DNA from: Aerococcus sp. HMSC062A02 | Lineage (GTDB): Bacteria; Bacillota; Bacilli; Lactobacillales; Aerococcaceae | Length of the DNA stretch: 64,000 bases | Reading direction: 5' to 3' | NCBI RefSeq assembly: GCF_001809535.1 | Contig: NZ_KV797907.1 | Span: 60,304-124,303 of the forward strand | In this document: positions 21,889 through 30,969 of the stretch, piece by piece | Layout: each line of letters starts with the position of its first letter | Numbering within the stretch: position 1 is the first letter of the stretch | Made by a program: the position numbers and the translations under genes | The notes under the pieces: model-generated | What the model saw: only the letters and a program-made list of their open reading frames with translations | Database searches by the model: none | What the model was told of the DNA's origin: nothing

Positions 21889-23342
21889 TGAGTAAGAGAT
21901 TTGAGGAAACAATCCGTGGCCTGAACCAACAATTAGTCGATGGCGACATTACAGCTGTTGAACTAGTTGAAGAGACCATCGCTCGCATCAAAGATTTAGA
22001 TGAAACTTACAATGCTTTTATCACTCTGAATGAAGAAGCGGCACTCGAAGCCGCTAAGGCGAGTGATGAAGCGGGCTACAGCACCGACCGTCCCCTACAA
22101 GGGATTCCTTTGGGGATTAAGGACAACATCGTGACGGAAAACTTGCGGACAACAGCCGCTTCCCGGATGTTGGAAAATTTTGTTCCAGTCTATAATTCAA
22201 CGGTCTGCGACCGCTTAGAAGCTGCTGGGGCTATTATTATCGGTAAGCTAAATATGGACGAATTCGCTATGGGCGGGTCTACGGAAACTTCTTATTTCGG
22301 TCAAACCCGCAACCCATGGGATACCGACCGAGTTCCTGGTGGCTCTTCCGGTGGTTCAGCTGCGGCTGTCGCTGGGGGCGAAGTCGTTGCTGCTCTAGGT
22401 TCTGATACTGGGGGGTCTATCCGCCAACCGGCTGCTTTTACAGGGATTGTTGGTCTAAAACCAACTTATGGCCTGGTTTCTCGTTGGGGGCTAATTGCCT
22501 TCGGGAGCTCTTTTGACCAGATTGGGCCAATGACCCGGACTGTGGAAGATAATGCCATTATTCTCGAAGCCATTGCTGGCCATGATGACCACGACTCAAC
22601 GACAGCTGACTTGACAGTACCTAAATACAGCCAAAACCTTGATGACGGTATTGAAGGACTCAAGGTCGCTGTACCAAAAGAATTCTTCGCTGAAGGCGTC
22701 GATGAAAAGGTACAAGAAAATGTCCGTCAAGCCATTGCTAAATTAGAAGAATTAGGGGCTATTGTTGAAGAAGTCAGCATTCCCCACTTAAAATACGGCA
22801 TTCCTGCTTACTATATCCTTGCTTCATCAGAAGCTTCTTCTAACCTCCAACGTTTTGACGGTGTTCGCTACGGCTACCGGGCAGAAAATGTTAAGGACTT
22901 GGAAGATCTCTATGTGCGCACACGGTCTGAAGGTTTCGGATCAGAAGTTAAGATGCGTATTATGTTGGGGACTTTCGCCTTATCATCCGGTTACTTCGAT
23001 GCCTACTTCAACAAGGCAGGCAAGGTGCGTTACCTACTCCGTCAAGAGCTGGCTTCTGTCTTTGAAAAATACGATGTCATTGCAGGACCTGTTTCCACAA
23101 CACCCGCTTATAAGTTGGGTGAGCGTGTCGATGATCCGCTACAAATGTACATGGCTGACCTCTTAACCGTGCCGGTCAATCTAGCTGGCCTGCCAGGCAT
23201 GTCGGTTCCAGCCGGATTTGATGAAGATGGCTTGCCAATTGGTCTCCAATTAATTGGTAACTACTTCGATGAATCCACGCTCTACAAGACGGCTTATGCC
23301 TTCGAACAAGCAACTGACTACCAAAGTAAACACCCAGAATAG
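21888..23342 (+). CDS. gatA: Asp/Glu-tRNA amidotransferase subunit A
   Basis: A 484-residue amidase-signature enzyme that releases ammonia from glutamine. The Ser-cisSer-Lys triad is visible: Lys78 in [10 protein letters not shown], the cis-Ser/Ser run [10 protein letters not shown] (about 151-160) and Ser177 in [11 protein letters not shown]. The ATG overlaps the gatC stop (TAATG), giving tight coupling. Length and motifs are normal. Confidence 0.97.
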   Translation: MSKRFEETIRGLNQQLVDGDITAVELVEETIARIKDLDETYNAFITLNEEAALEAAKASDEAGYSTDRPLQGIPLGIKDNIVTENLRTTAASRMLENFVPVYNSTVCDRLEAAGAIIIGKLNMDEFAMGGSTETSYFGQTRNPWDTDRVPGGSSGGSAAAVAGGEVVAALGSDTGGSIRQPAAFTGIVGLKPTYGLVSRWGLIAFGSSFDQIGPMTRTVEDNAIILEAIAGHDDHDSTTADLTVPKYSQNLDDGIEGLKVAVPKEFFAEGVDEKVQENVRQAIAKLEELGAIVEEVSIPHLKYGIPAYYILASSEASSNLQRFDGVRYGYRAENVKDLEDLYVRTRSEGFGSEVKMRIMLGTFALSSGYFDAYFNKAGKVRYLLRQELASVFEKYDVIAGPVSTTPAYKLGERVDDPLQMYMADLLTVPVNLAGLPGMSVPAGFDEDGLPIGLQLIGNYFDESTLYKTAYAFEQATDYQSKHPE

Positions 23343-23353
23343 GAGGAAACAGC

Positions 23354-24781
23354 GTGAATTATGAAACAGTCATTGGTCTGGAAGTCCATGTTGAATTAAA
23401 GACCAAGTCTAAAGTTTTTTCTAGTGCTCCTACCAGTTTCGGAGCTGCCCCAAATGAGAATACCAATGTGGTGGACTGGGGCTATCCAGGCGTCCTGCCT
23501 TTCACTAATAAAAAGGCTGTTCATTATGGCTTAAGAGCTGCGACGGCCTTAAACTGCCAAGTGAACCCTCGTCAATACTTTGACCGGAAGAACTACTTCT
23601 ACCCAGATAACCCTAAAGCTTATCAAATTTCTCAATTAGACAAGCCACTAGGTGAACATGGTTATGTCGATATTGAAGTCAATGGAGAGACCAAGCGGAT
23701 CGGGATCGAACGGATCCACTTGGAAGAAGATGCCGGGAAGAGTATCCACTCTGGCCAAGGCTCTCTGGTTGACTTAAACCGCCAAGGGACACCCCTTGTT
23801 GAAATTGTTTCTGAAGCAGATATGCGCTCGCCTGAAGAAGCCTATGCCTATCTTGAAAAGATTCGTGAAATCATGATGTTTATCAATGTTTCCGATGTGA
23901 AGATGGAAGAAGGGTCCATGCGTTGCGATGCGAATATTTCCCTCCGTCCTTATGGGCAAGAAGCTTTCGGAACTAAGACCGAAATTAAGAACTTGAACTC
24001 CTTTAACAATGTGCGTCGCGGCCTGGCTTATGAAGAGAAACGCCAAGCTCAAGTTCTTAACAGTGGTGACCAAATCTTACAATCTACCCTGCGTTGGGAC
24101 GATGCCAATAACAAGACAGTCTTGATGCGTGTTAAGGAAGGAGAAGCGGACTACCGTTACTTCCCAGAACCTGACCTACCTCCATTTACAGTCAGCCAGG
24201 AAGAATTAGACCAAATCAAGGCTGACATGCCTGAGATGCCAGACCAACGCCGTAAACGTTACATTGAAGAATTCGGTCTGCCAGAATACGACGCCAAAGT
24301 CTTAACCTTGACCCGTGAAATGTCTGAGTTCTTCGACGCCGCGGTAGCTGCAGGCGCTGATCCGAAGCAAGCTTCGAACTGGTTAATGGGCGAAGTCTCT
24401 GCTTATCTAAACGATAATGCTAAGCGGCTTGATGAAATCGGCTTAACACCTGATAACTTAGCCGAAATGATCCAACTTATCCAAGACGGGACGATTTCTA
24501 GCAAGATCGGGAAGAAAGTCTTCAAGCACCTCGCTGAAGAGGGCGGGTCTGCTAAGGCATATGTTGAATCAGCAGGACTGGTTCAAATCTCTGATCCTGA
24601 ACAATTAGTCCCAATGATTAACGACGTCATTGATGCTAACCCTCAATCCTTGGAAGACTACCAAGCTGGTAAGAAGAAAGCAATGGGCTTCTTAGTTGGT
24701 CAGATTATGAAGGAAACACGTGGTCAAGCCAACCCACAAGTTGTCAACCAACTGCTTAAAGAAGAATTAGATAAACGTTAA
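23354..24781 (+). CDS. gatB: Asp/Glu-tRNA amidotransferase subunit B
   Basis: A 475-residue kinase/amidotransferase subunit. It has the [16 protein letters not shown]-terminus, the cradle-domain motif [11 protein letters not shown], the [11 protein letters not shown] block and the C-terminal tRNA-binding YqeY-like tail ([18 protein letters not shown]). It starts at GTG after AGGAGGAA, 11 nt after gatA. It phosphorylates the mischarged tRNA and transfers ammonia from GatA. Confidence 0.97.
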   Translation: MNYETVIGLEVHVELKTKSKVFSSAPTSFGAAPNENTNVVDWGYPGVLPFTNKKAVHYGLRAATALNCQVNPRQYFDRKNYFYPDNPKAYQISQLDKPLGEHGYVDIEVNGETKRIGIERIHLEEDAGKSIHSGQGSLVDLNRQGTPLVEIVSEADMRSPEEAYAYLEKIREIMMFINVSDVKMEEGSMRCDANISLRPYGQEAFGTKTEIKNLNSFNNVRRGLAYEEKRQAQVLNSGDQILQSTLRWDDANNKTVLMRVKEGEADYRYFPEPDLPPFTVSQEELDQIKADMPEMPDQRRKRYIEEFGLPEYDAKVLTLTREMSEFFDAAVAAGADPKQASNWLMGEVSAYLNDNAKRLDEIGLTPDNLAEMIQLIQDGTISSKIGKKVFKHLAEEGGSAKAYVESAGLVQISDPEQLVPMINDVIDANPQSLEDYQAGKKKAMGFLVGQIMKETRGQANPQVVNQLLKEELDKR

Positions 24782-24807
24782 GTCTGATTCAAATAGGAGA
24801 GGGTGAC

Positions 24808-24831
24808 AAAAGTCGATCAGGCCTGACTTTT
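24808..24831. other. Small hairpin downstream of gatB
   Basis: AAAAGTC (24808-24814) pairs with GACTTTT (24825-24831). The loop includes the palindromic AGGCCT. It lies 27 nt after gatB, ahead of the main terminator. Confidence 0.4.
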
Positions 24832-24863
24832 GGAGCATGTTTTTGAAAAAAAGTTCGCTATTT

Positions 24864-24900
24864 AAAAAGAGGCTGGAACATTTGTCCCAGCTTCTTTTTT
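24864..24900 (+). terminator. Terminator of the gatCAB operon
   Basis: AGAGGCTGG / CCAGCTTCT stem (one G-T pair) followed by TTTTTTT and preceded by AAAAA. The rest of the 305-nt gap to the next gene holds the hairpin above and the ykvI promoter region. Confidence 0.8.
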
Positions 24901-25013
24901 TGCTTCATTTTCAAATCGGCTGTCCTGTCTATTAAGCGATAGCTGGCTCGCTAATGGGGCTCTCTAAATAATAGGTCGAACAGTTTTTCCAAAGAGCGTC
25001 TTGCCCTTATTAC

Positions 25014-25041
25014 TGGCATTAAAAGAAATTGCCATTATAAT
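25014..25041 (+). promoter_or_regulatory. Promoter and possible operator of the YkvI-like gene
   Basis: TATAAT at 25036-25041 with TGGCAT 16 nt upstream. An inverted repeat TGGCA-N11-TGCCA (25014-25034) spans the -35 and spacer and could bind a dimeric repressor. Three GTTAA repeats follow before the ribosome site. Confidence 0.45.
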
Positions 25042-25086
25042 TAAAGTTAAGAAAACGTTAATGTTAAGGAAGGGAAAGGGCTTACT

Positions 25087-26340
25087 ATGGATGCTAAAAT
25101 AAAAAATATGTTCCACATCGGACTGGCCTACTTGGGTGTCATCATTGGGGCTGGATTTGCGAGTGGTAAGGAGATGCTGCAGTACTTTGTTAGTTTTGGC
25201 AAAGAGGGAATTTGGGGTGTGGCCCTGTCGGCATGCCTCTTTATTATTGGGGGGATCATCCTCCTCCAGTTTGGTTCTTACTACAAGGCCCAGGAGCACA
25301 GCGAACTTTTCAACCATATTTCTTCGCCCCTGGTGTCAAAAATTATTGATTTTATTATTAATATGAATCTCTTCTGTACGGGCTTTATTATGATTGCAGG
25401 AGCGGGGACTAATCTCAACCAGCAGTTCGGCTTACCCATCTGGATGGGAGCCTTGATCTTGTCGGGCATGGTAATTGTCACTGCCTATATGGATGTGGAC
25501 CGGGTGACGACTTTGATTGGTGCCATTACGCCTTTTGTCATTGCTTTTCTGATTGGGATCCTTATCCATACCCTGATCCAACAGCCTCTGACCTTTGACG
25601 AAGCGATGGCACTATCAGCTAGTCAACCGACGACTCTGCCGAATTGGTTGATTTCGACTCTGAATTATTCCTGCCTGGCCTTGATGCTAGCCTTGTCCAT
25701 GGCAGTTGTGATTGGTGGGGAACAGTACAGTCCCAAGCAGGCAGGTTTTGGCGGGCTCTTCGGAGGCCTCTTGGTTGGAGCCCTCCTCTTCGCTTCCTTT
25801 TTCTCCATTAGCTTGAATATCGACCAGGTGGCAGGGTCATCCATGCCCCTCTTAGCCCTCTTCAACGTTATTAATCCAAGGCTGGGCTTGGTCATGGCGC
25901 TGATTATCTTTGGTATGATTTACAATACAGCCATCGGAACCTACTATGCCCTAGCCAAGCGAGTATCGCGGGCCCATCCAGAAAAATTCAGCCGCAATAT
26001 GATTTTTTTAGTAGCGGTTGGTTTTGTCCTTTCCTTTATCGGATTTGAAACCTTAGTGGCCTATCTCTTCCCCTTTATTGGCTATTGTGGCTTCTTCGTG
26101 ATTGCCTTATTAATCACCCAATGGGCCCTCCGCTACCGTCACATTCATAAAGAAAGCGGGATTCGCGATCGTTTACTGGAACATGAGGAGCGGCGCTTAT
26201 CGGAGGACTATGACTTTGACCGGGAAGACGCTGCCCAGATGCGCGACCTTTACGACGAATCGCGTGTGGATAATAAGGAACTATATGATGAAGTGACTGA
26301 AATTGGTCAAGAAGAATTTGGTGAAGATGGCGATCAGTAG
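25087..26340 (+). CDS. YkvI-family membrane protein (putative transporter)
   Basis: A 417-residue polytopic protein. The first helix carries the YkvI hallmark GLAYLGVIIGAGFASGKE. About ten to eleven hydrophobic segments extend to residue 350, with a Gly-rich GFGGLFGGLLVGALL stretch near 220. The glycine-broken first helix is reminiscent of LeuT-fold transporters, but no substrate is established. The C-terminal 60 residues are soluble and strongly acidic (EEFGEDGDQ at the end), an oddity worth noting. GGAAGGGAAAGGG precedes the ATG. It is monocistronic. Confidence 0.82.
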   Translation: MDAKIKNMFHIGLAYLGVIIGAGFASGKEMLQYFVSFGKEGIWGVALSACLFIIGGIILLQFGSYYKAQEHSELFNHISSPLVSKIIDFIINMNLFCTGFIMIAGAGTNLNQQFGLPIWMGALILSGMVIVTAYMDVDRVTTLIGAITPFVIAFLIGILIHTLIQQPLTFDEAMALSASQPTTLPNWLISTLNYSCLALMLALSMAVVIGGEQYSPKQAGFGGLFGGLLVGALLFASFFSISLNIDQVAGSSMPLLALFNVINPRLGLVMALIIFGMIYNTAIGTYYALAKRVSRAHPEKFSRNMIFLVAVGFVLSFIGFETLVAYLFPFIGYCGFFVIALLITQWALRYRHIHKESGIRDRLLEHEERRLSEDYDFDREDAAQMRDLYDESRVDNKELYDEVTEIGQEEFGEDGDQ

Positions 26341-26370
26341 ATTTTCGACATAGTCCTTATTTTAAAGATG

Positions 26371-26418
26371 AAAATAGCAACCTAGAACAAGTTTTTCCTA
26401 TTCTAGGCTGCTATTTTT
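26371..26418. terminator. Bidirectional terminator between ykvI-like gene and arsM
   Basis: AAAATAGCA-ACCTAGAA pairs with TTCTAGG-CTGCTATTTT across a loop rich in T. The A-run/T-run symmetry serves both convergent genes. Confidence 0.85.
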
Positions 26419-26453
26419 AGTATATTCAGAATTAAGTTTAGCTGACTGCTTGC

Positions 26454-27518
26454 CTAGCAGCAGCAGGAAGAAGTACTCCGGTCTTCACTTACTGGGGTCC
26501 TTGCGCTTCCCCCTTGGCAGTCGAAGGCACCGAAGTGTTGGCTGCGGTCGCCGATGATTTTAAAATAAGGGGCAAAACGGCTGTGCTCTAGCATAGCGCA
26601 GGTATTTCCACAGACCTTGGCTGGCAGGCCCTTGTCGAAGGGGTGGTCTAAGTCCAGGTAAAAGCGGTCTTCATGGCCTGGTACGCCACCTTGGTAGATG
26701 GCAATCTGTCCATATTCTTCGCAGGCATCTTCAAGGAGGTTAGGCAATTTAAAGGCCCGGACGGTGGCAGAGACAAAGCCAATGTTGCCAATCAGCTTTT
26801 CAATCCGGCCATTACCAATAGGAGCTGGGACATTAGCCGTGTAGCGGAAGTCTAGCCAACCAAGTTTTTGCATTAAACGTCGGAAGTCGGCTTGGTACAT
26901 GGCACCGGCTAAACATTCACCGAGCAGGACAGTGTTTTGGCTGAGCTCTTCGGGTAAACGGCGGTCTGCAAAGATATCAGAAAAATAAAGTTCACCGGAG
27001 GGCTTAAGTACCCGCCAGATTTCGCTAAAGACTTTCTCCTTGTCGGGTGAAAGATTAATCACACAGTTTGAGACGACGATATCAATCGAGTCATCATCAA
27101 TGCCTAGAGCCTTTAGATCTTCAATATAACCCTGCTTAAAGCTAACATTGGATGATTGATAGCCGAATTTGCGGGCCATCTTATCTTGGTATTTTTGGGC
27201 AATAGCTAGTTGGTCAGGGTTCATATCTACTCCAATTACTCGACCCTTTTCGCCGACGAGATAGGAGAGGGTATAGACGTCGAGCCCGGTTCCACAGCCT
27301 AGGTCGAGCACAGTGAGTCCTTCGAGCAGGTCGGGGATAGGGGACCCACACCCATAGAAGCGCTCCTTAATTTCTTTAGGAATTTTGGAGCGAATGCGCT
27401 TAATTTCCCGAGGCAGGTCTTGTCCGGCTAGTGAACAGATCTGTGTAGCCATCTCGCCTTCTTGCTCAGTCGTGATTTGGCTGTAATAGTCTTTAACTTG
27501 CTTTCTTTGGTCTGTCAT
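26454..27518 (-). CDS. arsM: Arsenite S-adenosylmethyltransferase (ArsM-like)
   Basis: A 354-residue class I methyltransferase. The SAM site LDLGCGTGLDVYTLSYLVG is preceded by the ArsM-type YGCGSPIP motif. Further Cys residues in VSNCVINLSP and VCGNTCAM are positioned as arsenic-binding thiols of ArsM. The C-terminus ends in CCC, which is typical of several bacterial ArsM proteins. It would methylate As(III) to mono- and dimethyl species as detoxification. The ribosome site is AAGGAGGAG. No arsR, arsB or arsC gene is nearby, so regulation by a dedicated repressor is not evident. It follows the endonuclease V-like gene on the same strand by about 80 nt. Confidence 0.85.
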   Translation of the reverse strand: MTDQRKQVKDYYSQITTEQEGEMATQICSLAGQDLPREIKRIRSKIPKEIKERFYGCGSPIPDLLEGLTVLDLGCGTGLDVYTLSYLVGEKGRVIGVDMNPDQLAIAQKYQDKMARKFGYQSSNVSFKQGYIEDLKALGIDDDSIDIVVSNCVINLSPDKEKVFSEIWRVLKPSGELYFSDIFADRRLPEELSQNTVLLGECLAGAMYQADFRRLMQKLGWLDFRYTANVPAPIGNGRIEKLIGNIGFVSATVRAFKLPNLLEDACEEYGQIAIYQGGVPGHEDRFYLDLDHPFDKGLPAKVCGNTCAMLEHSRFAPYFKIIGDRSQHFGAFDCQGGSARTPVSEDRSTSSCCC

Positions 27519-27598
27519 GGTCTCCTCCTTAGTTGAATTAAAATACTAACTATATGAAAAAACTATAGGGTGATTTCCTTACTCTTTAAATTAGCTAG

Positions 27599-27925
27599 TC
27601 ACTCGTCCATATAAGCCACATCGTGTTCGGGATAGATGGGCTGGCTGATAGGAACTGCTTCTAAATTAGAGTAGGGCGCACACTTCTTGCCCCGATAATT
27701 CTTATCTTCCCAAGCCGGATCAGGATGGTAGCCCCGAGCCTTCATTTCATCGATAACGAGCTGGTGGTAGGCATAGAGCCGGTAGGGGGAATAGTTAAAA
27801 ACATAGTCGACCGTCGCGTGTTTCTTCCCCCAGCCGCCTCCGCGCAAGGCCGCACACTCTCGGTGCTGGCCTGGGAGCTGTTGGCGGGGTAAGGCTGGAA
27901 TCAGGTCCTGGTGCCAGAGTCGCAT
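27599..27925 (-). CDS. TIGR02328-family protein, T4 endonuclease V-like (pyrimidine dimer glycosylase fold)
   Basis: A 108-residue protein beginning MRLWHQDLIPALPRQQL, which resembles the N-terminal Thr/Arg-type region of Pyr_excise proteins, followed by QHRECAALRG and the WGKKHATVDYVF block. The start is placed at 27925 because AAAGGAGGGCG precedes it; an in-frame ATG at 27958 lacks a site. Relatives are often annotated as pyrimidine-dimer DNA glycosylases, but Thr2 of T4 endonuclease V is replaced by Arg here and activity is unproven. It is upstream of arsM on the same strand. Confidence 0.72.
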   Translation of the reverse strand: MRLWHQDLIPALPRQQLPGQHRECAALRGGGWGKKHATVDYVFNYSPYRLYAYHQLVIDEMKARGYHPDPAWEDKNYRGKKCAPYSNLEAVPISQPIYPEHDVAYMDE

Positions 27926-28039
27926 CTCAAACGCCCTCCTTTGTAGATAGTTTAACATAGTTCTGTCCGAGCTTTAATTAGAAGGGGTGGAGAATTTTAT
28001 GTTAAACTGGATGCACGATTAGACGAAGGAGTTATTTAA

Positions 28040-28870
28040 ATGATGAAATTTATTTCTTGGAATATTGATTCGCTGAATGCAGCACTGACGAGTGATTCGA
28101 ACCGCGCTCAAATGTCCCGGGATGTCTTAGCGACGATCCAGACTTATGAGGCAGATGTTATTGCCATTCAGGAGACCAAGCTATCGAGCAAGGGACCGAC
28201 CAAGAAGCACCAGGAAGCCTTGGCTGACTGGTTCCCTGGTTATCGCTATGCCTGGGTTTCGTCGGTTGAGCCTGCCCGCAAGTCCTATGCTGGCAATATG
28301 GTCCTCTTTAAGGAAGCTTTTGATCCTATCATTAGCTATCCCGAAATCCAAGCACCGGATACCATGGACCAGGAAGGCCGGCTGATTACCCTAGAATTTG
28401 AAGATTTTTATTTCAACCAAGTCTATACCCCAAATGCAGGGAATGGCCTCAAACGTCTAGCGGACCGTCAAGTTTGGGATCAAAAATATGCCGACTACCT
28501 AGCTAGCTTGGATGAAGACAAGCCGGTGATTGCGACGGGAGATTATAATGTTGCCCACCAGGAAATTGACCTGGCCCATCCTGAGAACAACCGACGTTCA
28601 GCTGGTTTTACAGATGAAGAACGCCAAGGCTTTACGCACTTGCTAGACCGCGGCTTTACGGATACCTTCCGCTACCTCCATGGCGATGTGGAAGGGGTCT
28701 ACTCTTGGTGGGCCCAACGTGTCAAAACCAGTAAAATCAATAACTCTGGTTGGAGGATCGATTACTTCTTGACCAGCGATCGCCTCAGAGACCAGGTTCA
28801 AAAATCGGAAATGATTCATTCTGGTGACCGTCAGGACCACACGCCAATTTATCTCGAAGTCGACTTATAG
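28040..28870 (+). CDS. exoA: Exodeoxyribonuclease III / AP endonuclease
   Basis: A 276-residue EEP-superfamily nuclease close to pneumococcal ExoA. It has the metal and catalytic motifs SWNIDSLN, IQETKLSSK, YTPNAG, TGDYNVAHQEIDL, RIDYFLTSD and the final DHTPIYLEVDL with catalytic His. It incises at abasic sites in base-excision repair. GAAGGAG lies upstream of the ATG. A 27-codon ORF follows after 12 nt. Confidence 0.95.
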   Translation: MMKFISWNIDSLNAALTSDSNRAQMSRDVLATIQTYEADVIAIQETKLSSKGPTKKHQEALADWFPGYRYAWVSSVEPARKSYAGNMVLFKEAFDPIISYPEIQAPDTMDQEGRLITLEFEDFYFNQVYTPNAGNGLKRLADRQVWDQKYADYLASLDEDKPVIATGDYNVAHQEIDLAHPENNRRSAGFTDEERQGFTHLLDRGFTDTFRYLHGDVEGVYSWWAQRVKTSKINNSGWRIDYFLTSDRLRDQVQKSEMIHSGDRQDHTPIYLEVDL

Positions 28871-28882
28871 AAAGGATGCACC

Positions 28883-28966
28883 ATGCAGAAACGATATCCT
28901 AAATTCTTCCTAGCAGTTTTCATTATCCTCGTTCTCGCGACCATCTTCTGGCAAGCCCGGGGCTAA
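28883..28966 (+). CDS. 27-residue predicted membrane peptide
   Basis: A small ORF 12 nt after exoA with AAAGGATG upstream of its ATG. It encodes a basic start (MQKRYPK), one hydrophobic segment (FFLAVFIILVLATIFW) and a short basic tail (QARG). The layout is that of a single-pass small membrane protein with the N-terminus inside. There is no homology that I recognise. It is included because it has a ribosome site, the right spacing and a clean helix; it could still be chance. Confidence 0.45.
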   Translation: MQKRYPKFFLAVFIILVLATIFWQARG

Positions 28967-29018
28967 GTCATTTTTCGGTCCCATTAAAGCCTAGACAAGC
29001 AAAAAATTAGGGGCTAAG

Positions 29019-29035
29019 TTTACAGTTGTGTTACA
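29019..29035 (-). promoter_or_regulatory. WalR-box match (minus orientation)
   Basis: The minus strand reads TGTAAC-ACAAC-TGTAAA, which fits the WalR/YycF consensus TGTWAH-N5-TGTWAH at every defined position. It lies about 250 nt upstream of the LysM-P60 gene. Confidence 0.55.
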
Positions 29036-29197
29036 AAAAAGTGAATTTTCTTTGAATTTCAAAGCTTTTAGCAAGAATTTGTAAAAGTAAATAAAGACTT
29101 TTAAAAGCTCAGACCAGGGAAAAGAGGCTGTCATCAGCTTTGTCCGCATATTATTTAAAAGCCGTCAAGACTTTTTTTGCAACAAAGTGAAATAATT

Positions 29198-29242
29198 TGT
29201 AATCTAACTGTTATCCCAATTTGGGGAAAAGATGGTTATAAT
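29198..29242 (+). promoter_or_regulatory. WalR box plus -10 of the LysM-P60 gene promoter
   Basis: TGTAAT-CTAAC-TGTTAT (29198-29214) is a second full match to TGTWAH-N5-TGTWAH. It ends exactly where a weak -35 (29214-29219) would begin, 17 nt before TATAAT (29237-29242). A poor -35 next to a regulator box is the layout of a WalR-activated promoter. The 321-nt gap between the small membrane peptide and this gene holds the two boxes and otherwise AT-rich leader. Confidence 0.65.
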
Positions 29243-29287
29243 AATAGAGAATTAAATTTTGAGTAAAACTCAGGGGGTAAAATTTAA

Positions 29288-30742
29288 ATGAGTAAATTGA
29301 AAACTATGGTAGGAACTTCATTAGCAACGACCACAGCTTTACTAGCTTTCGCACAGACCGCGTCTGCTGATGAATTATATAAAGTAAATGCTGGCGACAC
29401 CTTGTCAGCTATTGCAAACAGCTTCGGAACAAGCGTTGATGCTATTGCTAAAGAAAACAATATTAAAGATGTTAACCATATCTTAGTGGGCCAACAATTC
29501 AATATCCCAACTGAAACGGTTAAAATCGACACCCAAGCTAGTCAAGCTGCCGATGCTGTTTACCACGTTCAAGCTGGTGACACCTTAAACCAAATCGCAG
29601 CTAAGTTTAATACAACAGCTGACGCTCTCCGTCAATTAAACCAAATCAGCGGGGACCTCATCTTAGTTGGTCAGCAATTAAAGGTTAAGGGTCAAGTTGA
29701 AGCAGCTCAAAATACCCAAGCTGACCAAGCAGAAAACGGTAAAGTAGTGGCTGACACAGTAGCTACAGAAGCTCCTGTTGTTGAAAAAGAAGCTCATGTG
29801 ATTACAATTAACGGCAATACCTATACTGTTAAGGCAGGGGATACCCTTCCAGCAATTGCTCAAGCTGCAGGAACAAGCGTTGAAAACTTGCGTGCCTTAA
29901 ATGGTTTATCTAGCGACTTTATTTACGCTGGCCAAGTTCTTGTACTTTATCCTGAAGCAGAAGAAGATCCAGTAGCCGCTTACCAAACTGCTCCAGAAGA
30001 CGCTGAAGAAATTGTGATCGCTCAACCTGCTAAAGAAGAAGTTGTGGCTCAACCTGCTAACCAAGTAGCTCAAGAAGAAGTAGTTGCCCAACCAGCAAGC
30101 CATAACCAAGAAAAGGCTCAAACTGAAGCTCAAGTAGCTGAAGCTAAGGCCCAAGAAGAAGCCCAAGCAGCCGAAGCTCAACGCCAACAAGAAGCCCAAG
30201 CAGCTGAAGCTCAACGCCAACAAGAAGCTCAAGCGGCTGAAGCTCAGCGTCAACAAGAAGCTCAAGCAGCCGAAGCTCAACGTCAACAAGAGGCTCAACA
30301 AGCTGAAGCTCAACGTCAACAGGAAGCTGCTCAAGCTCAACAACAACAGCAACAACAAGCCCAACAAAATAAGCAAGGGAACCAAAATGTCGTAGCAACT
30401 GCTCGTCAATACACTGGTGTTCCTTATGTATGGGGCGGTAAGACACCTAATGGCTTTGACTGCTCAGGTTTCACTAACTATGTTTACCGTGAAGCAACTG
30501 GCCAAGACATTGGTGGCTGGACAGTTCCTCAAGAATCAGCTGGTCCAACTATCGCTGTTAGCCAAGCTCAAGCTGGCGACCTTTACTTCTGGGGGAACCA
30601 TGGTTCTAGTTACCACGTAGCGCTTGCTACTGACAGCCAAGGGGGCTACATCCACGCACCTGCTCCAGGCCAAACTGTAACAGAATCTAACGTTCAATAC
30701 TTTGCGCCACATTTCGCAGTAAGCATGCAAGCTTATCAATAA
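29288..30742 (+). CDS. Secreted LysM / NlpC-P60 peptidoglycan endopeptidase
   Basis: A 484-residue cell-wall hydrolase. The signal peptide cleaves after about residue 27 (TASA). Three LysM domains follow (about 31-74, 92-134 and 171-216, each with a YKVNAGDTL-like start), then an Ala/Gln/Glu-rich linker with five copies of an 11-residue repeat, then a C-terminal NlpC/P60 domain. Catalytic Cys392 lies in FDCSGF and His443 in SSYHVAL; a third polar His follows in YIHAPAP. It should cut the stem peptide of peptidoglycan in septum splitting, like Enterococcus SagA or P60. Two WalR boxes upstream and walRK downstream suggest direct WalR control. Confidence 0.93.
   Translation: MSKLKTMVGTSLATTTALLAFAQTASADELYKVNAGDTLSAIANSFGTSVDAIAKENNIKDVNHILVGQQFNIPTETVKIDTQASQAADAVYHVQAGDTLNQIAAKFNTTADALRQLNQISGDLILVGQQLKVKGQVEAAQNTQADQAENGKVVADTVATEAPVVEKEAHVITINGNTYTVKAGDTLPAIAQAAGTSVENLRALNGLSSDFIYAGQVLVLYPEAEEDPVAAYQTAPEDAEEIVIAQPAKEEVVAQPANQVAQEEVVAQPASHNQEKAQTEAQVAEAKAQEEAQAAEAQRQQEAQAAEAQRQQEAQAAEAQRQQEAQAAEAQRQQEAQQAEAQRQQEAAQAQQQQQQQAQQNKQGNQNVVATARQYTGVPYVWGGKTPNGFDCSGFTNYVYREATGQDIGGWTVPQESAGPTIAVSQAQAGDLYFWGNHGSSYHVALATDSQGGYIHAPAPGQTVTESNVQYFAPHFAVSMQAYQ
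30158..30322 (+). repeat. Five 33-nt in-frame tandem repeats in the P60 linker
   Basis: Five consecutive 33-nt units encode the unit EAQAAEAQRQQ, with small synonymous changes between copies. They form the likely extended or helical spacer between the LysM domains and the catalytic domain. Copy number could change by slippage without breaking the frame. Confidence 0.9.
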
Positions 30743-30751
30743 GATTTAAAT

Positions 30752-30787
30752 CAAAAAAGTCGAGACCTACCCCGCTCGACTTTTTTC
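30752..30787 (+). terminator. First terminator after the LysM-P60 gene
   Basis: AAAAAAGTCGAG / CTCGACTTTTTT stem with a 10-nt loop and T-run. Confidence 0.9.
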
Positions 30788-30793
30788 TATATA

Positions 30794-30839
30794 TAGTCCA
30801 TCGGCTGGCATCTGCCAAGTAACCCGATGGACTTTTTTT
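30794..30839 (+). terminator. Second, tandem terminator before walR
   Basis: AGTCCATCGG (30794-30803) pairs with CCGATGGACT (30823-30832), with an inner TGGCA/TGCCA stem, followed by TTTTTTTT. The tandem arrangement isolates the walR operon from the highly expressed upstream gene. Confidence 0.9.
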
Positions 30840-30881
30840 TGTGCTATCATGGGAGGAGAGTCCTTGGCTCCAGGTGAAGAA

Positions 30882-30910
30882 TTGAACTTTAGCTGGGCTC
30901 AAGGTATAAT
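30882..30910 (+). promoter_or_regulatory. Promoter of the walRK operon
   Basis: TTGAAC (30882-30887), exactly 17 nt, TATAAT (30905-30910), 60 nt before the walR start. No WalR box is seen next to it. Confidence 0.75.
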
Positions 30911-30969
30911 AGATTAATGAAAAAAGCGCTTGAATCGTCTGTTAATTCATGAATTAAAGGAGTGCAAAC

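Noticed and set aside
29906-30409. Long leucine-rich frame antisense to the P60 linker
   Set aside because: It is a by-product of the repetitive Ala/Gln/Glu codons of the sense gene and has no ribosome site.
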